The position numbers and the translations under genes are program-made. Source: an uncultured Erysipelotrichaceae bacterium (GTDB lineage: Bacteria > Bacillota_I > Bacilli_A > Erysipelotrichales > Erysipelotrichaceae). From it: DNA of 7,294 nt. Where the stretch lies: contig CADBMY010000030.1 of NCBI GenBank assembly GCA_902795905.1, positions 1-7,294 of the forward strand, read 5' to 3'. Positions 5,940 through 7,294 of this stretch are shown here, piece by piece. The first letter of the stretch is position 1. Every line of letters starts with the position of its first letter. Under the pieces are notes generated by a model. It had not been told where the DNA came from, ran no database searches, and saw only the letters and a program-made list of their open reading frames with translations.

Positions 5940-7294
5940 ATGATCTGTAAAAACTGCGGGGCTGACATTCAGGATGATGCTTTGTATTGCACAAACTGCG
6001 GAATCAAACTGGATACTGTCGTCCCTGAAATCAAAGAACCGGAAACACCAGTGCCTGTTTCAAATGAACAAATAGAAATAACATCTGAAAAGACAGATTC
6101 TGTCGAAGAGAAAAGCAGCGATACTGCAGTACTGACGATAGAGAATGAGATCATTCCGCAGGATGATGATGTGCACCCTGGAGTATCCGATAAAGTGCAT
6201 GAGATCAAAGATCCTCTGGAAGTTCTGATCGAAGAAGAAGCAGCCGAAGAGACGAAAGAAGCTGCAGATATTCTTAAAGAAGATGATTACCGTGATAAAA
6301 CAGAAGGGGATGATCGCTCTGAAGAAACTCAATTGGCAGCATTGGCAGAAGAAGTCATCAGGGAAGAAGCTGAAGTAACAGATCCTGGTACCGATACATC
6401 AGCAGAAGATGCGGCAGAAACAGTACAGGAATTGGTTTATCAGGCTGACACGGAGACACCGGATGCGGATGAAGTAACCAGGACAGAAGAAACGGAGAGT
6501 ACTGCAGAAGGCGGGACAGCAGCGAAAGATGGCAGCGATCCTGCTGGTACAGAGAACAAAGAAGAAACTGCAGATGACACGTTAAAAGCAGATACTTCCG
6601 AACAAAAGCCGACTGTTGAATCTCCAACTAAAACCAAAAAGAAATCATTATTGCCGATCATTCTGGCACTGTTGGCAGTTGTATGTATCATCGGCTTTGT
6701 CATCTTTAACAACATGAAGAAAAAGTACGAGCAGGCATCAGAAGCGTATGCACAGGGTGATTACTCGACAGCTGCCGAACTGTATTCTTCACTTGGCGGT
6801 TATAAAGACGCAAAGACGATGCATGAGAATGCCTTGCTGTGGATCGATGCCCAGGGACTCAGGGACAGCGCAGGGAAAGACCCGGATCAATGGACACTGG
6901 CGGCAGAAGCGTTTGATCTGATCGATGAGGAATCGGCTGCGGATGAGGCAGAATTATGCCGAAACAAGTCAACGTATTATACAGCATACAATATCATGGC
7001 TGATGATCCGACAGATGCTGCGGTGATCAATAAAGCCATGGATCTGTTCAAACAATGCGGCGGTATCCTGGATGCTGATGAGCAGATAGAAAACTGTGAA
7101 CATGCGATCTCGTACAGTGAGGCTATGGAGCTCTTCAGCAACGGGAACTGGGCGGAAGCTTATGAGATATTCAGTGATCTGTCACAGTATGATTATAAAG
7201 ATACAGATGATCTGGAGACTGAAAGTTATACGAGATCGATATATGAACAGGCAGAAGCAGCTCTTGCGGAAGGTCACAATTATGAGGCATATAA
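5940..7294 (+). CDS. Zinc-ribbon, acidic-linker, single-TM protein with TPR-like repeats (3' end outside window)
   Basis: The frame runs from ATG 5940 to the last base without a stop: 451 complete codons. Residues 1-24 form a zinc ribbon, CxxCG-x10-CxxCG, with ligands C3, C6, C17 and C20. Residues 25-230 form a linker rich in E, D, T and A; by my count about 66 of 206 residues are acidic and about 16 basic, so it is probably disordered. KTKKKS (231-236) leads into one membrane segment (237-256), followed by NNMKKKYEQ. After it come helical repeats of about 35 residues with the pattern AxAxGDYxxAxxLYxxLGxYKDA (266-291), a variant at 395-421 (FSNGNWAEAYEIFSDLSQYDYKD) and the start of another at 438-451. 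This design, zinc ribbon then membrane anchor then repeats, is widespread in Bacillota, usually without known function. K/R lie on both sides of the membrane segment, so orientation is uncertain; a cytosolic zinc ribbon with repeats outside the cell is the likelier arrangement. The domain layout is clear, the role is unknown. Confidence 0.85.
   Translation, partial: MICKNCGADIQDDALYCTNCGIKLDTVVPEIKEPETPVPVSNEQIEITSEKTDSVEEKSSDTAVLTIENEIIPQDDDVHPGVSDKVHEIKDPLEVLIEEEAAEETKEAADILKEDDYRDKTEGDDRSEETQLAALAEEVIREEAEVTDPGTDTSAEDAAETVQELVYQADTETPDADEVTRTEETESTAEGGTAAKDGSDPAGTENKEETADDTLKADTSEQKPTVESPTKTKKKSLLPIILALLAVVCIIGFVIFNNMKKKYEQASEAYAQGDYSTAAELYSSLGGYKDAKTMHENALLWIDAQGLRDSAGKDPDQWTLAAEAFDLIDEESAADEAELCRNKSTYYTAYNIMADDPTDAAVINKAMDLFKQCGGILDADEQIENCEHAISYSEAMELFSNGNWAEAYEIFSDLSQYDYKDTDDLETESYTRSIYEQAEAALAEGHNYEAY

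Noticed and set aside
5969..6715. Several serine-rich minus-strand frames opposite the zinc-ribbon gene
   Set aside because: They are the complement of Glu/Asp-rich codons in the acidic linker. The + strand frame has a zinc ribbon, membrane segment and a good ribosome site.

Overview
The window looks like chromosomal DNA of a mid-GC, low-complexity-free Bacillota (Firmicutes). This rests on the gene content and order, the GGAGG-type ribosome binding sites, a lipoprotein signal, and a zinc-ribbon/one-TM/repeat membrane protein of a kind common in that phylum. An Erysipelotrichia- or Clostridia-like gut anaerobe is a reasonable guess, but the sequence alone does not settle the genus. All supported genes lie on the + strand.

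Positions 1-4618 hold a tightly packed operon. It runs from a 5'-truncated recN (DNA-repair ATPase), through dinB (Y-family DNA polymerase IV) and a XerD-type tyrosine recombinase, to deoB (phosphopentomutase). Every junction overlaps: 8 bp for recN/dinB, 4 bp for dinB/xerD and about 23 bp for xerD/deoB. Translation is therefore probably coupled. The unit ends in an intrinsic terminator with a UUCG loop at 4630-4655. Three genes act on DNA (break repair, lesion bypass, chromosome-dimer resolution), while the last isomerises pentose phosphates from nucleoside breakdown or salvage. The promoter and any SOS operator lie upstream of the window.

Positions 4687-5654 carry an aldo/keto reductase with an N-terminal lipoprotein-type signal. 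The gene is broken by one missing base. Adding a single A at about 5074 restores a 322-residue protein and also recreates the catalytic-lysine motif, so the lesion sits on the active-site codon. A small unrecognised ORF (5641-5862) overlaps its 3' end. It is followed by an AT-rich stretch with a perfect 10-bp inverted repeat (5822-5846).

From 5940 to the window end there is a long open gene with no stop in the window. It encodes a four-cysteine zinc ribbon, an acidic linker of about 200 residues, one membrane segment and helical TPR-like repeats. It is truncated by the window edge.

No tRNA, rRNA, CRISPR array, transposase or attachment site was seen. I found no wholly new multi-gene system. 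The parts most worth attention are the lipoprotein-type, frameshifted reductase and the zinc-ribbon membrane protein beside it.
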